Shown one piece after another: positions 49,548 to 58,151 of a stretch of 64,000 bases of DNA (positions are counted from its first letter, which is position 1; every line of letters begins with the position of its first letter). The notes under the pieces were generated by a model that saw only the letters and a program-made list of their open reading frames with translations, was not told the DNA's origin and did no database searches. A program made the position numbers and the translations under genes. Origin of the DNA: Actinomycetota bacterium (GTDB lineage: Bacteria > Actinomycetota > Geothermincolia > Geothermincolales > RBG-13-55-18); NCBI GenBank assembly GCA_028697145.1, contig JAQVFR010000001.1:1-64000 (forward strand), read 5' to 3'.

Positions 49548-49856
49548 ATGAACGGCGAGAACGGAAAGACCAGGGAAGTCCCTCCACATGAGGTTTACAT
49601 CGACTACAGCAACAAGGACGACGAGGAGCTGCGCCGCATCCTGGAGGAGCTCCTGAAGGAGGAGAGAAAGATCTCCTACCAGCGCAGGGTGCTGCACGGA
49701 AAGATAGACATCCTCCGCGCCGAACTGGTGAGGAGGAAAAAGAGCGGCCTCAGGGAAGGAAAGACGTTGATCAGCGACGCGGACATTGACAGGCTGAGCG
49801 AGATCCTCGCCAGCGAGGCCCTCGGCATGCCCCGCAACGACCCCACCACCGATTGA
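49548..49856 (+). CDS. rsiG: RsiG-like anti-sigma factor with c-di-GMP-binding motif
   Basis: A 102-aa helical protein. Residues around 38-55 read EERKISYQRRVLHGKIDILR, fitting E-x3-S-x2-R-x3-(Q)-x3-D, the motif by which Streptomyces RsiG binds c-di-GMP; His stands where Q is usual. RsiG sequesters sigma WhiG when c-di-GMP is high. Streptomyces RsiG has two motif helices; this one has one, as described for the homodimeric Rubrobacter protein, a possible ancestral form. AAGGAGG precedes ATG 49548. No sigma factor gene is in the window. Family membership is recalled from motif and length, not searched. Confidence 0.8.
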   Translation: MNGENGKTREVPPHEVYIDYSNKDDEELRRILEELLKEERKISYQRRVLHGKIDILRAELVRRKKSGLREGKTLISDADIDRLSEILASEALGMPRNDPTTD

Positions 49857-49865
49857 TTGCCGTAA

Positions 49866-49920
49866 CCCTAAATGTAAGCTTCTTCTTTAAAATTTATGCG
49901 CTGCAATATATTATTTAGGG
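49866..49920 (+). promoter_or_regulatory. Promoter flanked by an 8-bp inverted repeat, upstream of the FHA gene
   Basis: TTTAAA (49886-49891), 17-nt spacer, TATTAT (49909-49914) in an AT-rich island. CCCTAAAT (49866-49873) and ATTTAGGG (49913-49920) are exact inverted repeats flanking the promoter, the right one overlapping the -10. Confidence 0.55.
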
Positions 49921-50010
49921 AGAGCGCTACGCGACATGGGCGACGATGAGGATTGCCGGGGGTCGAAAACCGAACCCGCACGCGAGTACCGTTGGAAGGA
50001 GGCATGTGCC

Positions 50011-50487
50011 GTGTTCTGTACCAAGTGCGGACATTATAATCCGGAGGGCAGTGTATTCTGCTCCCGCTGCGGAGCCCACTTCGAGCCGGGAGAGGCGCAG
50101 GGCGAAGAGACCACGCTGGGGCTTCCTGCCGTGGAAGCGGAGGTCGAGGACGAAGTCGAGATAGCGCTGCCCACGGAACCCCTGGAGGAAGGGAGCGCCA
50201 TGCTGATGGTCAGGAAGGGCCCCGACGCGGGCATGCGCTTCGTGGTCAATCGCGACATCATCGTCATAGGGCGGCACCCGGAGAGCGACATCTTCCTCGA
50301 CGACATCACGGTGTCACGCCGGCACGCCGAGATCCGCCGCGAGGTGTCCGGCTTCACCCTCCTCGATACCGGTTCGCTCAACGGCACCTATCTCAACCGC
50401 GAGCGCATCGAGGTATCCTCTCTCAGCAATGGCGACGAGATACAGATCGGCAAGTTCCGGCTTCTCTTCCTCGCAGCGGCGGGATAG
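50011..50487 (+). CDS. garA: Zinc-ribbon FHA-domain protein (GarA-like)
   Basis: A 158-aa protein. N-terminal zinc ribbon CTKCGHYN...CSRCG, then an acidic linker with EETTLGLPA (resembling the phosphorylated ETTS motif of GarA), then an FHA domain (GRHPESDIFLDD, SRRHAEI, LDTGSLNGTYLN). In mycobacteria GarA is phosphorylated by Ser/Thr kinases and switches 2-oxoglutarate metabolism; its FHA then binds its own phospho-Thr. The extra zinc ribbon differs from GarA. GTG 50011 has AAGGAGG at 8-nt spacing; the upstream frame to 49936 is rejected. The next gene is ftsR, as in Mycobacterium. Confidence 0.88.
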   Translation: MFCTKCGHYNPEGSVFCSRCGAHFEPGEAQGEETTLGLPAVEAEVEDEVEIALPTEPLEEGSAMLMVRKGPDAGMRFVVNRDIIVIGRHPESDIFLDDITVSRRHAEIRREVSGFTLLDTGSLNGTYLNRERIEVSSLSNGDEIQIGKFRLLFLAAAG

Positions 50488-50501
50488 CGAGAGGGGCACA
50501 C

Positions 50502-51233
50502 ATGGAAGAGCAAAAAGACAGGATGAGCATCGGAGAACTCCTGAAATCCCTCAAGGAGGAATTCCCCGACCTGACCATATCCAAGGTCAGGTTTCTGGAG
50601 AGCGAGGGCCTCATAGAGCCCGAGAGGACGCCATCGGGGTATCGCAAGTTCAGCCAGGCCGACGCCCAGCGCCTGAGGTTCATCCTCAAGCTCCAGCGGG
50701 AAAAGTACTTGCCCCTCAAGGTGATCAGGGAGAAGATCGGCGAGCTGGAGAGCGGAAAGATGCGCGCCGGAGACCTGGTGCCGGGCATGCTCGGCTCCCT
50801 GGAGGTGGGGGAGGATCTCGTGGCGTACGACGACTCCACCCTGCTGCGCGCCGATGTCCAGCAGGTGCTGGGCATCGATCCCTCCTTCGCCGAGACCCTG
50901 GAGGAATTCGGGCTGATCCGCTCCCACGACGGCGACGAGGGCCCATATTTCGATAAGGAAGACGTAAAGATCCTCCGCATCGCCAGGGAGTTCTCCCGTT
51001 ACGGCCTCGAGCCGCGCCATATGCGCATGTACGAAAACCTCACCGATCGCGAGGCGTTATCCTTCGAGCAGATCATAGCGCCCACCCTCAAGTCCAAGGA
51101 CCCGGAGGTCAGGCGCAAAGCCCTGGACAACCTGCTGCAACTGGTCAATCTCTCGCGCGAACTTAAAGACCTCCTGCTCAAAAACAGGGTCAAGGAGTAT
51201 TTCCTCAAGTCCAATCAACCTGTCCCGTTCTGA
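50502..51233 (+). CDS. ftsR: MerR-family regulator FtsR-like
   Basis: A 243-aa MerR-type DNA-binding protein. The N-terminal winged helix (MSIGELLKSLKEEFPDLTISK...) recognises DNA; it lacks the C-terminal effector and Cys motifs of metal sensors. It resembles the actinobacterial regulator of ftsZ (FtsR; Rv1828 next to garA). It starts 15 nt after garA, so they form one operon. A role in cell-division control is inferred from synteny. Confidence 0.88.
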   Translation: MEEQKDRMSIGELLKSLKEEFPDLTISKVRFLESEGLIEPERTPSGYRKFSQADAQRLRFILKLQREKYLPLKVIREKIGELESGKMRAGDLVPGMLGSLEVGEDLVAYDDSTLLRADVQQVLGIDPSFAETLEEFGLIRSHDGDEGPYFDKEDVKILRIAREFSRYGLEPRHMRMYENLTDREALSFEQIIAPTLKSKDPEVRRKALDNLLQLVNLSRELKDLLLKNRVKEYFLKSNQPVPF

Positions 51234-51243
51234 CGGGTCCGGA

Positions 51244-53058
51244 ATGCCCTCGGGGGTATCAGTGCTCTTCTTCTCCGACCTTCAGGAACGCAAAGTCGTC
51301 GATGCCGCCGGACGCGCGGCCGGAAAGCTGCACGATATCGGCATGGGACTCTCGGGAGGCCTCCCGCAGACCGAGTTCATGGTCATATCCCGCACGCGGC
51401 GAGGGCGCAGAGAGATGGTGGCCGTGCCCTGGGAGTGGGTATCGGAGCTGCGTCCGAACGAGGTGCGCCTGGATCATGAACGCGAGGAGATATGGAAGAG
51501 CGAATACCCCCAGTCTGGACTTCTGCTCGGCCGCAACCTGCTCGACCGCCAGATCGTAGACCTGCACGGCAACAAGGTGGTAAGGGTCAACGATCTCCGC
51601 TTGGCCGAGTTCGATTCGGCCCTGCGCCTTACCGGAGTCGACGTCAGCCAGCAGGCGCTGCTGAGGCGGCTGGGTCTCGAGAAGTCCCTCGGGAGACTGC
51701 TGCGCCTGCTGCGCAGGAGCCTGCCCGAGAAGACCATCCCCTGGAACTTCGTGGCCCCCCTGGAGGTGCAGCGCTCTGACCTCAAGCTCACCGTCACCGC
51801 ATCCCAACTTAGCGAACTCCACCCCACGGACATCGCCGACATCATCGAGCAGATGGAGCCCCAGCACCGCGAGAGGATCCTCGATATCCTGGGCACCTTC
51901 ACGGCCGCAGAATCGCTCTCTGAGATCGAGCCGGGCAAACAGGCGGACGTGATCGAGGACCTGTCGGAGACGCGGGTGTCAAACCTGCTGGAGGCGATGC
52001 CCCCGGACGAGGCCACCGATATACTTGCCCTGCTGCCCAGGGACAAGGCCGAGCGACTCCTGAACATCATGGGGGTACGGGAGGCCGGCATCATAAGGGA
52101 ACTGCTCGGATACGAGGAGGACACGGCGGGCGGCCGCATGACGCCGGAATTCCTCTCCGTCCCCAGTTCCTACACCGCCAGGGAAACCATGCGATACCTG
52201 AGGGAGAACGCCCCTGGCGCGGAAACCCTGTATTACGTCTACGTGGAGGACAACGAGGGCCGCCTGAAGGGGGTTGTATCGTTGAGAGACCTGCTGAGGT
52301 CGCCGCAGGAAGAGGCGGTGGAGGAGTTCATGCACCGCGACGTTATCTCCGCAAACGTCGCGGAGGACCAGGAGTCGGTCGCCGACACCATGAGCCGTTA
52401 CAATTTCCTGGCCCTTCCCGTGGTCGACGACGACAACATCATCAAGGGCATAATCACCGTGGACGACATGATAGATGTCCTGCGCGAGGAGGCCATAGAG
52501 GACCTCTCCCACCTGGGAGGGCTGGAGCTGCAGGAGCCGGGAGCGGCTCCGTCACTGCGTACCAGGCTGCCCTCCATACTCATCACCCTCCTGGGAGGAC
52601 TGGCGGCAGCCCTCCTGGTATCCGCGTTCGAGCAGCGCCTTATCCCCTACATATCCCTGGTCTTCTTCATCCCCCTGGTGCTCAGGGCGTCACAGGATAT
52701 CGGCATCGTCTCTCAGGCCGTCGTGCTGGAGGAGATCGGCGGAAAGGAGCCGGGCGCAAGGGAGATAGCGCGGCTGGTGTGGAAGGAGATGCGGGTCGTC
52801 CTCCTCATCTCCCTCGGGCTCGCCGTTCTGGTCGGCGTGGTGGCGGCACTGTGGGAAGACTACGCGCGCTTTGGCCTTACCGTCGCTCTCACGCTCTTCA
52901 CTACGGTCGTACTGGGGACGGCCGTGGGGATATGCATTCCGCTCATCTCCAGGCGGGTCAAGGGCGAGCTGCGCTACACCCAGGCGCGCTTCTCCTCGCT
53001 CATCATCGCCATCGCTTCCCTGTCTATCTACCTCGGCATGGCCACGGCGCTTCTCTGA
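51244..53058 (+). CDS. mgtE: MgtE-family transporter-like protein with diverged pore
   Basis: A 604-aa protein. A PRC-barrel-like region (about 1-150), an MgtE N-domain (160-280, helical), a tandem CBS pair (290-410) and five C-terminal transmembrane helices (about 435-600) form the usual MgtE layout. The conserved pore segment that in typical MgtE reads like MGGN-GxQ is RASQDIGIVSQ here, and the last helix (IAIASLSIYLG) lacks the Asp that binds Mg2+ in Thermus MgtE. Transport may therefore be lost or changed. It begins 11 nt after ftsR. Confidence 0.85.
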   Translation: MPSGVSVLFFSDLQERKVVDAAGRAAGKLHDIGMGLSGGLPQTEFMVISRTRRGRREMVAVPWEWVSELRPNEVRLDHEREEIWKSEYPQSGLLLGRNLLDRQIVDLHGNKVVRVNDLRLAEFDSALRLTGVDVSQQALLRRLGLEKSLGRLLRLLRRSLPEKTIPWNFVAPLEVQRSDLKLTVTASQLSELHPTDIADIIEQMEPQHRERILDILGTFTAAESLSEIEPGKQADVIEDLSETRVSNLLEAMPPDEATDILALLPRDKAERLLNIMGVREAGIIRELLGYEEDTAGGRMTPEFLSVPSSYTARETMRYLRENAPGAETLYYVYVEDNEGRLKGVVSLRDLLRSPQEEAVEEFMHRDVISANVAEDQESVADTMSRYNFLALPVVDDDNIIKGIITVDDMIDVLREEAIEDLSHLGGLELQEPGAAPSLRTRLPSILITLLGGLAAALLVSAFEQRLIPYISLVFFIPLVLRASQDIGIVSQAVVLEEIGGKEPGAREIARLVWKEMRVVLLISLGLAVLVGVVAALWEDYARFGLTVALTLFTTVVLGTAVGICIPLISRRVKGELRYTQARFSSLIIAIASLSIYLGMATALL

Positions 53059-53083
53059 GACCCGTCGCCAAAGGACATCCCTG

Positions 53084-53113
53084 GTGACCGCGCACCGCAC
53101 CATCTGCTAAACT
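53084..53113 (+). promoter_or_regulatory. Promoter of dacA, probably near-leaderless
   Basis: GTGACC (53084-53089), 18-nt spacer, TAAACT (53108-53113) with extended -10 TGC. The start of transcription falls at about 53120, at the ATG (53122), and no ribosome-binding site is seen. Confidence 0.55.
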
Positions 53114-53121
53114 CCATTGAG

Positions 53122-54531
53122 ATGAACGAGATAGACCGATCCGGAAAGCAGCATGAAACACCGCCGCGCCGGGTGCTCACGGACGAGGAGCGGCGCGCCC
53201 TCGTCGAGAAGAGGATCAGGGAGCTGCGCAGGAGCAAGCGCCGGGAGCAGCGCAGGAAAAACAAGTCCCGGCGAACGGCAATAACCGCCCTCGTAGCGCT
53301 CTTGCTCCTGCTCTTCATCGCTTCGGGCATCTACAACCTCGCAACCAGCGGGGAGGATGAGGTCTACCGGGCCAGCGAGCTCTCCCCCTCCAACCTGACG
53401 GACCTGGAGGAGCTCGTGATGGCCAGGGACGAGGTATCCATGCCCGCGGTATCCGCAGCGGCGGCCATCCTGGTGGATGCGGCGACCGGTGACGTGCTAT
53501 ACGAGGTCAACGCCGACACGTCGCTGCCCATGGCGTCCACCACCAAGGTGATGACGGCGCTGGTTACCATGGAGAACTCATCCATGGACGAGAACGTGAC
53601 CGTCAGCGAGTACGCCAGCTCCATCGGAGAATCGTCCGCCTGGCTGGACGCCGGGGAGGTGCTGACGGTCGAACAGCTCCTGTACGCGCTGATGCTGCAG
53701 TCCGGCAACGACGCCTCGGTGGCCCTCGCCGAGCACGTCGCCGGCAGCGAGAACGCGTTCGTGGAGATGATGAACGCCAGGGCGCGTGAGCTCGGGCTCG
53801 GAAACACATGCTTCGCCAACCCCCACGGCCTGGACGAGCAGGGACACTATACCTCGGCACGGGACCTGGCGGAGATAGCGTCCATGGCCATGGCCATGGA
53901 CGTGTTCCGGGAGATCGTGGCCGCGCAAACCTACGAGATCCCCTGGCCTGGTCACCCCTACCCACGCGTTATGGAGAACCACAACAAGCTCCTCAAGCTG
54001 TATCCAGCCGCCACGGGGATCAAGACCGGGTATACGGCCAACGCGGGAAAATGCCTCGTCGCTTCATCCCGGAAGGACGGGCGGGAACTCATCACCGTCA
54101 TACTCGATGGCGGAGAGAGTTACTGGGACCAGACCATATCCCTCATGGAGTACGGTTTCAATAATTTCGCTCTGGTGGAGTTCGCGTACGCGGGCCAGCC
54201 GGTCGCCCGCGTGGAGGTGGGGGACTTTCCGCGCCGCGAGGTGAATGCCGTAGGGTCCGAGGACCTGGTGTTCACGGTGCGCAGGGACCGCCTCGCCAGT
54301 TATGGAAACGCCACTATCAACTGCCTCATGTGGGTACCTTATCCGGTGAACGCCGGACAGGAACTGGGGTACATGGTTGTTGCGGAGGGGACGCTGCACG
54401 AGTCGAGGGAACCGCTGGTCAGCGACGCCGGGCGCAGCAGACCGAATTTTCTGACGAGGTCGATCTCCTTCGTCGGTTCCGTCTTCGGCCTGTGGTGGAA
54501 AGGCGTGAAATGGGCCATACCGGGCATCTAG
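53122..54531 (+). CDS. dacA: D-alanyl-D-alanine carboxypeptidase (DacA-like, PBP5 family)
   Basis: A 469-aa penicillin-binding protein of the S11 family, which trims peptidoglycan pentapeptides. A basic cytoplasmic stretch (residues 1-52) precedes one membrane helix (about 53-72). Catalytic motifs are SxxK (MASTTKVMTA), SxN (SGND) and KTG (GIKTGYT). The C-terminal region is unusual in length, ending with a hydrophobic segment. The promoter suggests a leaderless mRNA. Confidence 0.93.
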   Translation: MNEIDRSGKQHETPPRRVLTDEERRALVEKRIRELRRSKRREQRRKNKSRRTAITALVALLLLLFIASGIYNLATSGEDEVYRASELSPSNLTDLEELVMARDEVSMPAVSAAAAILVDAATGDVLYEVNADTSLPMASTTKVMTALVTMENSSMDENVTVSEYASSIGESSAWLDAGEVLTVEQLLYALMLQSGNDASVALAEHVAGSENAFVEMMNARARELGLGNTCFANPHGLDEQGHYTSARDLAEIASMAMAMDVFREIVAAQTYEIPWPGHPYPRVMENHNKLLKLYPAATGIKTGYTANAGKCLVASSRKDGRELITVILDGGESYWDQTISLMEYGFNNFALVEFAYAGQPVARVEVGDFPRREVNAVGSEDLVFTVRRDRLASYGNATINCLMWVPYPVNAGQELGYMVVAEGTLHESREPLVSDAGRSRPNFLTRSISFVGSVFGLWWKGVKWAIPGI

Positions 54532-54562
54532 GCACTTACGAGGTGGGGAGGTGTGAGTCGGG

Positions 54563-55114
54563 TTGTACCCCGAACGTTTCGAGAGGACGGTGTTCACGGA
54601 GGAGGAGATAGCGCGCAGGGTATGGGAGCTGGGAGCGTGCATTACCGCTGACCTCGGCGGGGAATCCGGTGGAACCGTCACGCTTGTCGGTATGCTCAAG
54701 GGAAGCTTTATCTTCCTGGCCGACCTTATCCGCGCCATCGACCTCGACCTCCGCGTTGATTTCATGGCCATATCCAGTTATCAGCAAGCCGGCGCGTCAT
54801 CGTCCGGGGTGCGCATCGTGAAGGACCTCTCCGAGAGCGTCTACGGCCGGGACGTGCTCATCGTCGAGGACATAATCGACACCGGGCTCACGCTGAGCTA
54901 CATACTGCGCAACTTGAGGGAGCGTGGTCCCCGCCAGATCAGGGTATGCACCCTGCTGGACCGCAAGGCAAGGCGCATCGCGCCGCTGCATATTGACTAC
55001 AGCGGTTTCGAGGTGGGGGAGGAGTACCTGGTAGGATATGGGTTGGACCACCTTCAAAGATGGAGGAACCTGCGCTATATCTGTTCCATCTCGGGAGACG
55101 TCCCGGGAAGCTGA
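54563..55114 (+). CDS. hpt: Hypoxanthine phosphoribosyltransferase
   Basis: A 183-aa purine-salvage enzyme converting hypoxanthine and guanine with PRPP into IMP and GMP. The PRPP motif is VLIVEDIIDTGLTL; KGSFIFLADL and RVDFMAISSY are also conserved. TTG 54563 is the only supported start, 11 nt after GGGGAGG; the in-frame GTG upstream is followed at once by a stop. Confidence 0.94.
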   Translation: MYPERFERTVFTEEEIARRVWELGACITADLGGESGGTVTLVGMLKGSFIFLADLIRAIDLDLRVDFMAISSYQQAGASSSGVRIVKDLSESVYGRDVLIVEDIIDTGLTLSYILRNLRERGPRQIRVCTLLDRKARRIAPLHIDYSGFEVGEEYLVGYGLDHLQRWRNLRYICSISGDVPGS

Positions 55115-55187
55115 CCGCGAGAGCAAGCGTGCCGGCCCGCCCCCGTGAACTTGAGTCGCGCCTCGGGTAAAATAGAATCGAGGCTGA

Positions 55188-55214
55188 TTGACAGACTAGA
55201 GAGGGTGCTATACT
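55188..55214 (+). promoter_or_regulatory. Promoter of the bifunctional nuclease gene
   Basis: TTGACA (55188-55193) and TATACT (55209-55214) preceded by TGC (extended -10); spacer 15 nt, compensated by the extended element. Confidence 0.65.
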
Positions 55215-55240
55215 TTAGGCCTTGAAAACGGAAGGGCGTG

Positions 55241-55717
55241 ATGGCAATGGTCGAGCTGACACTGATAGGCGTCAGAGTGGAGCTTCCCGCAAATCAGCCT
55301 ATTGTGCTGCTCAAGGAGAAGACGGGTGACCGCTTCCTCCCCATCTGGATCGGAGCGTTCGAGGCCACCGCTATAGCCTTCGCTCTCCAGGGCATAGAGA
55401 CTGCGCGCCCCATGACCCACGACCTCATGAAGAACATCATGGACCAGCTCGGCATAACCATGAAGAAAGTAGTCATATGCGATCTGCGCGAGGGCACCTT
55501 CTTCGCCGACATCACCATGGATTACGAGGGAAAGCCGTACAAGATCGACGCCAGGCCGAGCGACGCCATCGCGCTCGCCGTGCGCACCGGCGTCTCGATA
55601 TACTCCGACGAGCATGTCCTCAACGAGGCCAGCGTCTTCATACAGACGGAGGACGAGGACGAGATCGAGCGGTTCCGTGATTTCCTCAAGGACGCCAAGC
55701 CGGAGGATTTCATGTAG
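55241..55717 (+). CDS. Bifunctional nuclease (DUF151 family)
   Basis: A 158-aa DUF151 protein. Conserved segments VLLKEKTGDRFLPIWIGAFEA, split by a few residues, and RPSDAIALAVRTG are characteristic. Plant and mycobacterial relatives (Rv1829, near garA) have been described as bifunctional nucleases. ATGs at 55241 and 55247 are possible; GAAGGG lies upstream. It lies about 4 kb from garA-ftsR, with four genes in between. Confidence 0.9.
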   Translation: MAMVELTLIGVRVELPANQPIVLLKEKTGDRFLPIWIGAFEATAIAFALQGIETARPMTHDLMKNIMDQLGITMKKVVICDLREGTFFADITMDYEGKPYKIDARPSDAIALAVRTGVSIYSDEHVLNEASVFIQTEDEDEIERFRDFLKDAKPEDFM

Positions 55718-55724
55718 CAGACCC

Positions 55725-55756
55725 GCTCCGCCTTCTTGCGAAGGCGGAGCCGTTTT
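55725..55756 (+). terminator. Intrinsic terminator after DUF151 gene
   Basis: An 11-bp stem (55725-55735 with 55740-55750), TTGC loop, followed by CGTTTTC. Confidence 0.87.
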
Positions 55757-55854
55757 CTCCAACCCCGCCACAGCCTGGATTATAGATACCCGCGGGCAAG
55801 TACGATACTATTCTTGATGACGAACGCGATACGATATACAGGAAGGCCGGTCGG

Positions 55855-56907
55855 TTGCTAGTTAGGCTTAAAGCGCTGGAAAAGGCTGCCCTGCTGCTGC
55901 TTTCGATAATCACCATGGGCGTGGCCGGCTACATGATCATCGAGGGCGCCAGCTTCATCGACTCGCTGTACATGGTCATCATCACCATCACGACCATAGG
56001 CTACGGCGAGGTGTTCCCGCTGGGAACCGGGGGAGAGGTGTTCACCCTCTTCCTGATCATCTCCGGCGTGGGCACCGTAGGCTACACCCTGGTCAGTGCG
56101 GTAGAATTCATGATAGAGAACAGCATCACCGGCTTGATGGGAAGGAGGAAGATGCGTAAGGATATCGAGTCCATGATCGGACACTATATATTGTGCGGTT
56201 ACGGCAGGGTGGGGCAGCACATCGCCCACGACCTCAAGGACGCCGGAACGGATTTCGTGATCATCGAGCGCGACGCGGCCGCGGCGGAGAGGGCGAGCGA
56301 ACTGGGGTTCCTGGTGATCAAGGACGACGCCACCAACGACGAGACCCTCAAGCAGGCCGGAATAGAAAACGCCAGGGGCCTTGTCTCCGCTCTGTCCAGC
56401 GACGCGGAGAACCTCTACATCACGCTTACCGCCAGGGAACTCTGCCCGCACCTCTTCATCGTCAGCCGTTGCGACACGGAGGAATCGGAACCCAAGCTGA
56501 GGCGCGCGGGCGCGGACCGCGTCATCTCGCCGCACTCCATAGGCGGCCGCCGCATGGCCGCCATGCTCCTGAAGCCCACGGTCTGGGATTACCTGGATCT
56601 GGTGACACGCGGGCAATACATAGAGTTCAACATCGAGAACCTGGAATGGCGCATCGACGACGTGGAGGTCCAGCCCAACTCGTACCTCGATGGGAAATCG
56701 ATAGACGAGGCGAAGATCTACTCCATTTCCGGGGCGCTGGTGCTGGCAGTCAAAAAGCGGGGGCTGGGTTTCAACACCAAGCCCGCCAAGGATACCCGCC
56801 TCGACCCGGGAGATTATATCGTCGCCATCGGCACCGTGGAGCAACTGGCAAAACTCGAGGAAATCGCGACGTCCAAGGCATGGTCTCAGGGCGGACGTTA
56901 TACTTGA
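55855..56907 (+). CDS. Potassium channel with RCK (TrkA) domains
   Basis: A 350-aa two-helix K+ channel. Helices at about residues 8-30 and 60-85 flank the pore loop with selectivity filter TIGYGE. The cytoplasmic RCK-N domain has the Rossmann motif CGYGRVG with an acidic residue at the end of strand 2 (VIIERD), suggesting NAD(H) or nucleotide binding, followed by an RCK-C domain (roughly 265-345). TTG 55855 with AGGAAGG upstream. Likely a ligand-gated K+ channel or efflux valve. Confidence 0.92.
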   Translation: MLVRLKALEKAALLLLSIITMGVAGYMIIEGASFIDSLYMVIITITTIGYGEVFPLGTGGEVFTLFLIISGVGTVGYTLVSAVEFMIENSITGLMGRRKMRKDIESMIGHYILCGYGRVGQHIAHDLKDAGTDFVIIERDAAAAERASELGFLVIKDDATNDETLKQAGIENARGLVSALSSDAENLYITLTARELCPHLFIVSRCDTEESEPKLRRAGADRVISPHSIGGRRMAAMLLKPTVWDYLDLVTRGQYIEFNIENLEWRIDDVEVQPNSYLDGKSIDEAKIYSISGALVLAVKKRGLGFNTKPAKDTRLDPGDYIVAIGTVEQLAKLEEIATSKAWSQGGRYT

Positions 56908-57086
56908 GCCGCGTGTCTCACCCTTAACCCCACGTATATATCCCCAGGAAACGGGCGGCACGCATGCACGCACCGTCCCTTGCCGCCGGAACGATGCGCT
57001 TTCCATGGGGACGGGAAGCGGAAGCGTGGATTTTGTTATTATTATGAGCAAGACGCAAGCCAGACGGAGAAGAACGGTGATCTGAC

Positions 57087-58109
57087 ATGATACCCAGGGA
57101 ACGGGGCAGATGCGCGATGGCCATCGCGTTCATCCTTTTTTTCATCATCGCCATCATCCCGGCCCGCGCCGCAGCGCAGGGAGACATGGACTCCTTCTCG
57201 GGGGAGGCCGACCGCCTCGCTTACGAGATCCTGGAGTTGAGAGCCCGGCTGAGGACGGCTGAAGCCGAACGCTCCACCCTCCTCGATGAACTGTCGAAGC
57301 TTGACGCCGCTATCTCGGCCTCGGAGGCGGAGATAGACGAGCTGGCCGTGGAACTAGAGGAATGCAGGGAGGCTTACGGGATGTCCCTGCGCTCGATGTA
57401 CAAACGCGGCGACGTCAGCGAACTCGAGGTCATCCTGGGAGCGCGGGAGATCGAGGAGGTGTGGGAGGACACGGCCTATTTCGACCGCATCCTGAAGTCT
57501 GAGGTGGATTCCCTCGGGCTCCTCGAGGAGAAGATAACCGAGCTGGACATGAAGAGACGCGAGCTCAGGGACCGGCGCGCGAAACGCGAACGCATGGCCG
57601 AGTCACTGGACACCGAGTCCATGGAGAGGAGGATCGCCGAGCTGCAGGACCGCTTGAGCGAGGTGGATGCCGGCATCCGCGCCATGAACGGCGGCGGGCC
57701 GGCACGGCGCCAGCCTGCTACGCAGGCGCCCGAGCAGGGATGGGCCGTACCCGCGCCGGGTGAACTTCTGCAGCGGGTACCCGCCATGCCTCCACTTTCG
57801 GATTTCGATCGTTCCGGGATCGTGTATGCCGGCTATACCACCAGCTACGGAGAGGACTTTCACGGCAACTCCACCGCCAGCGGGGTCACTTACAACATGT
57901 ACGACTTTACCTGCGCCCACCGCACGCTGCCCTTTGGAACCTGGCTTCTGGTCACCTTCAGAGGCAATCAGACCATCGTCCAGGTCAACGACCGCGGACC
58001 CTTCGTTCCCGGGCGCGTACTGGACCTGTCCTTCGGGTCGGCGCAGAGCATCGGCCTCGACGGCGTGCAGTGGACGGAGTTCGAGATCCTGGTCCCGAGG
58101 GGTGGTTGA
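57087..58109 (+). CDS. Secreted coiled-coil protein with RlpA-like domain
   Basis: A 340-aa protein. Signal peptide (residues 11-31, ending near ARAAAQG), long coiled-coil (40-200) like CwlO/NlpC-anchoring factors, Pro/Gln-rich linker (200-240), and a C-terminal RlpA-like double-psi beta-barrel (GEDFHGNSTASGVTYNMYD, HRTLPFGT, VNDRGPFVPGRVLDLS). RlpA cleaves naked peptidoglycan glycan strands. The coiled-coil plus RlpA architecture suggests a septal or wall-remodelling enzyme. Confidence 0.9.
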   Translation: MIPRERGRCAMAIAFILFFIIAIIPARAAAQGDMDSFSGEADRLAYEILELRARLRTAEAERSTLLDELSKLDAAISASEAEIDELAVELEECREAYGMSLRSMYKRGDVSELEVILGAREIEEVWEDTAYFDRILKSEVDSLGLLEEKITELDMKRRELRDRRAKRERMAESLDTESMERRIAELQDRLSEVDAGIRAMNGGGPARRQPATQAPEQGWAVPAPGELLQRVPAMPPLSDFDRSGIVYAGYTTSYGEDFHGNSTASGVTYNMYDFTCAHRTLPFGTWLLVTFRGNQTIVQVNDRGPFVPGRVLDLSFGSAQSIGLDGVQWTEFEILVPRGG

Positions 58110-58151
58110 TCCCCGGTGAAGACAGGCAGGCCTTGACGTCAGGAGACGGTC

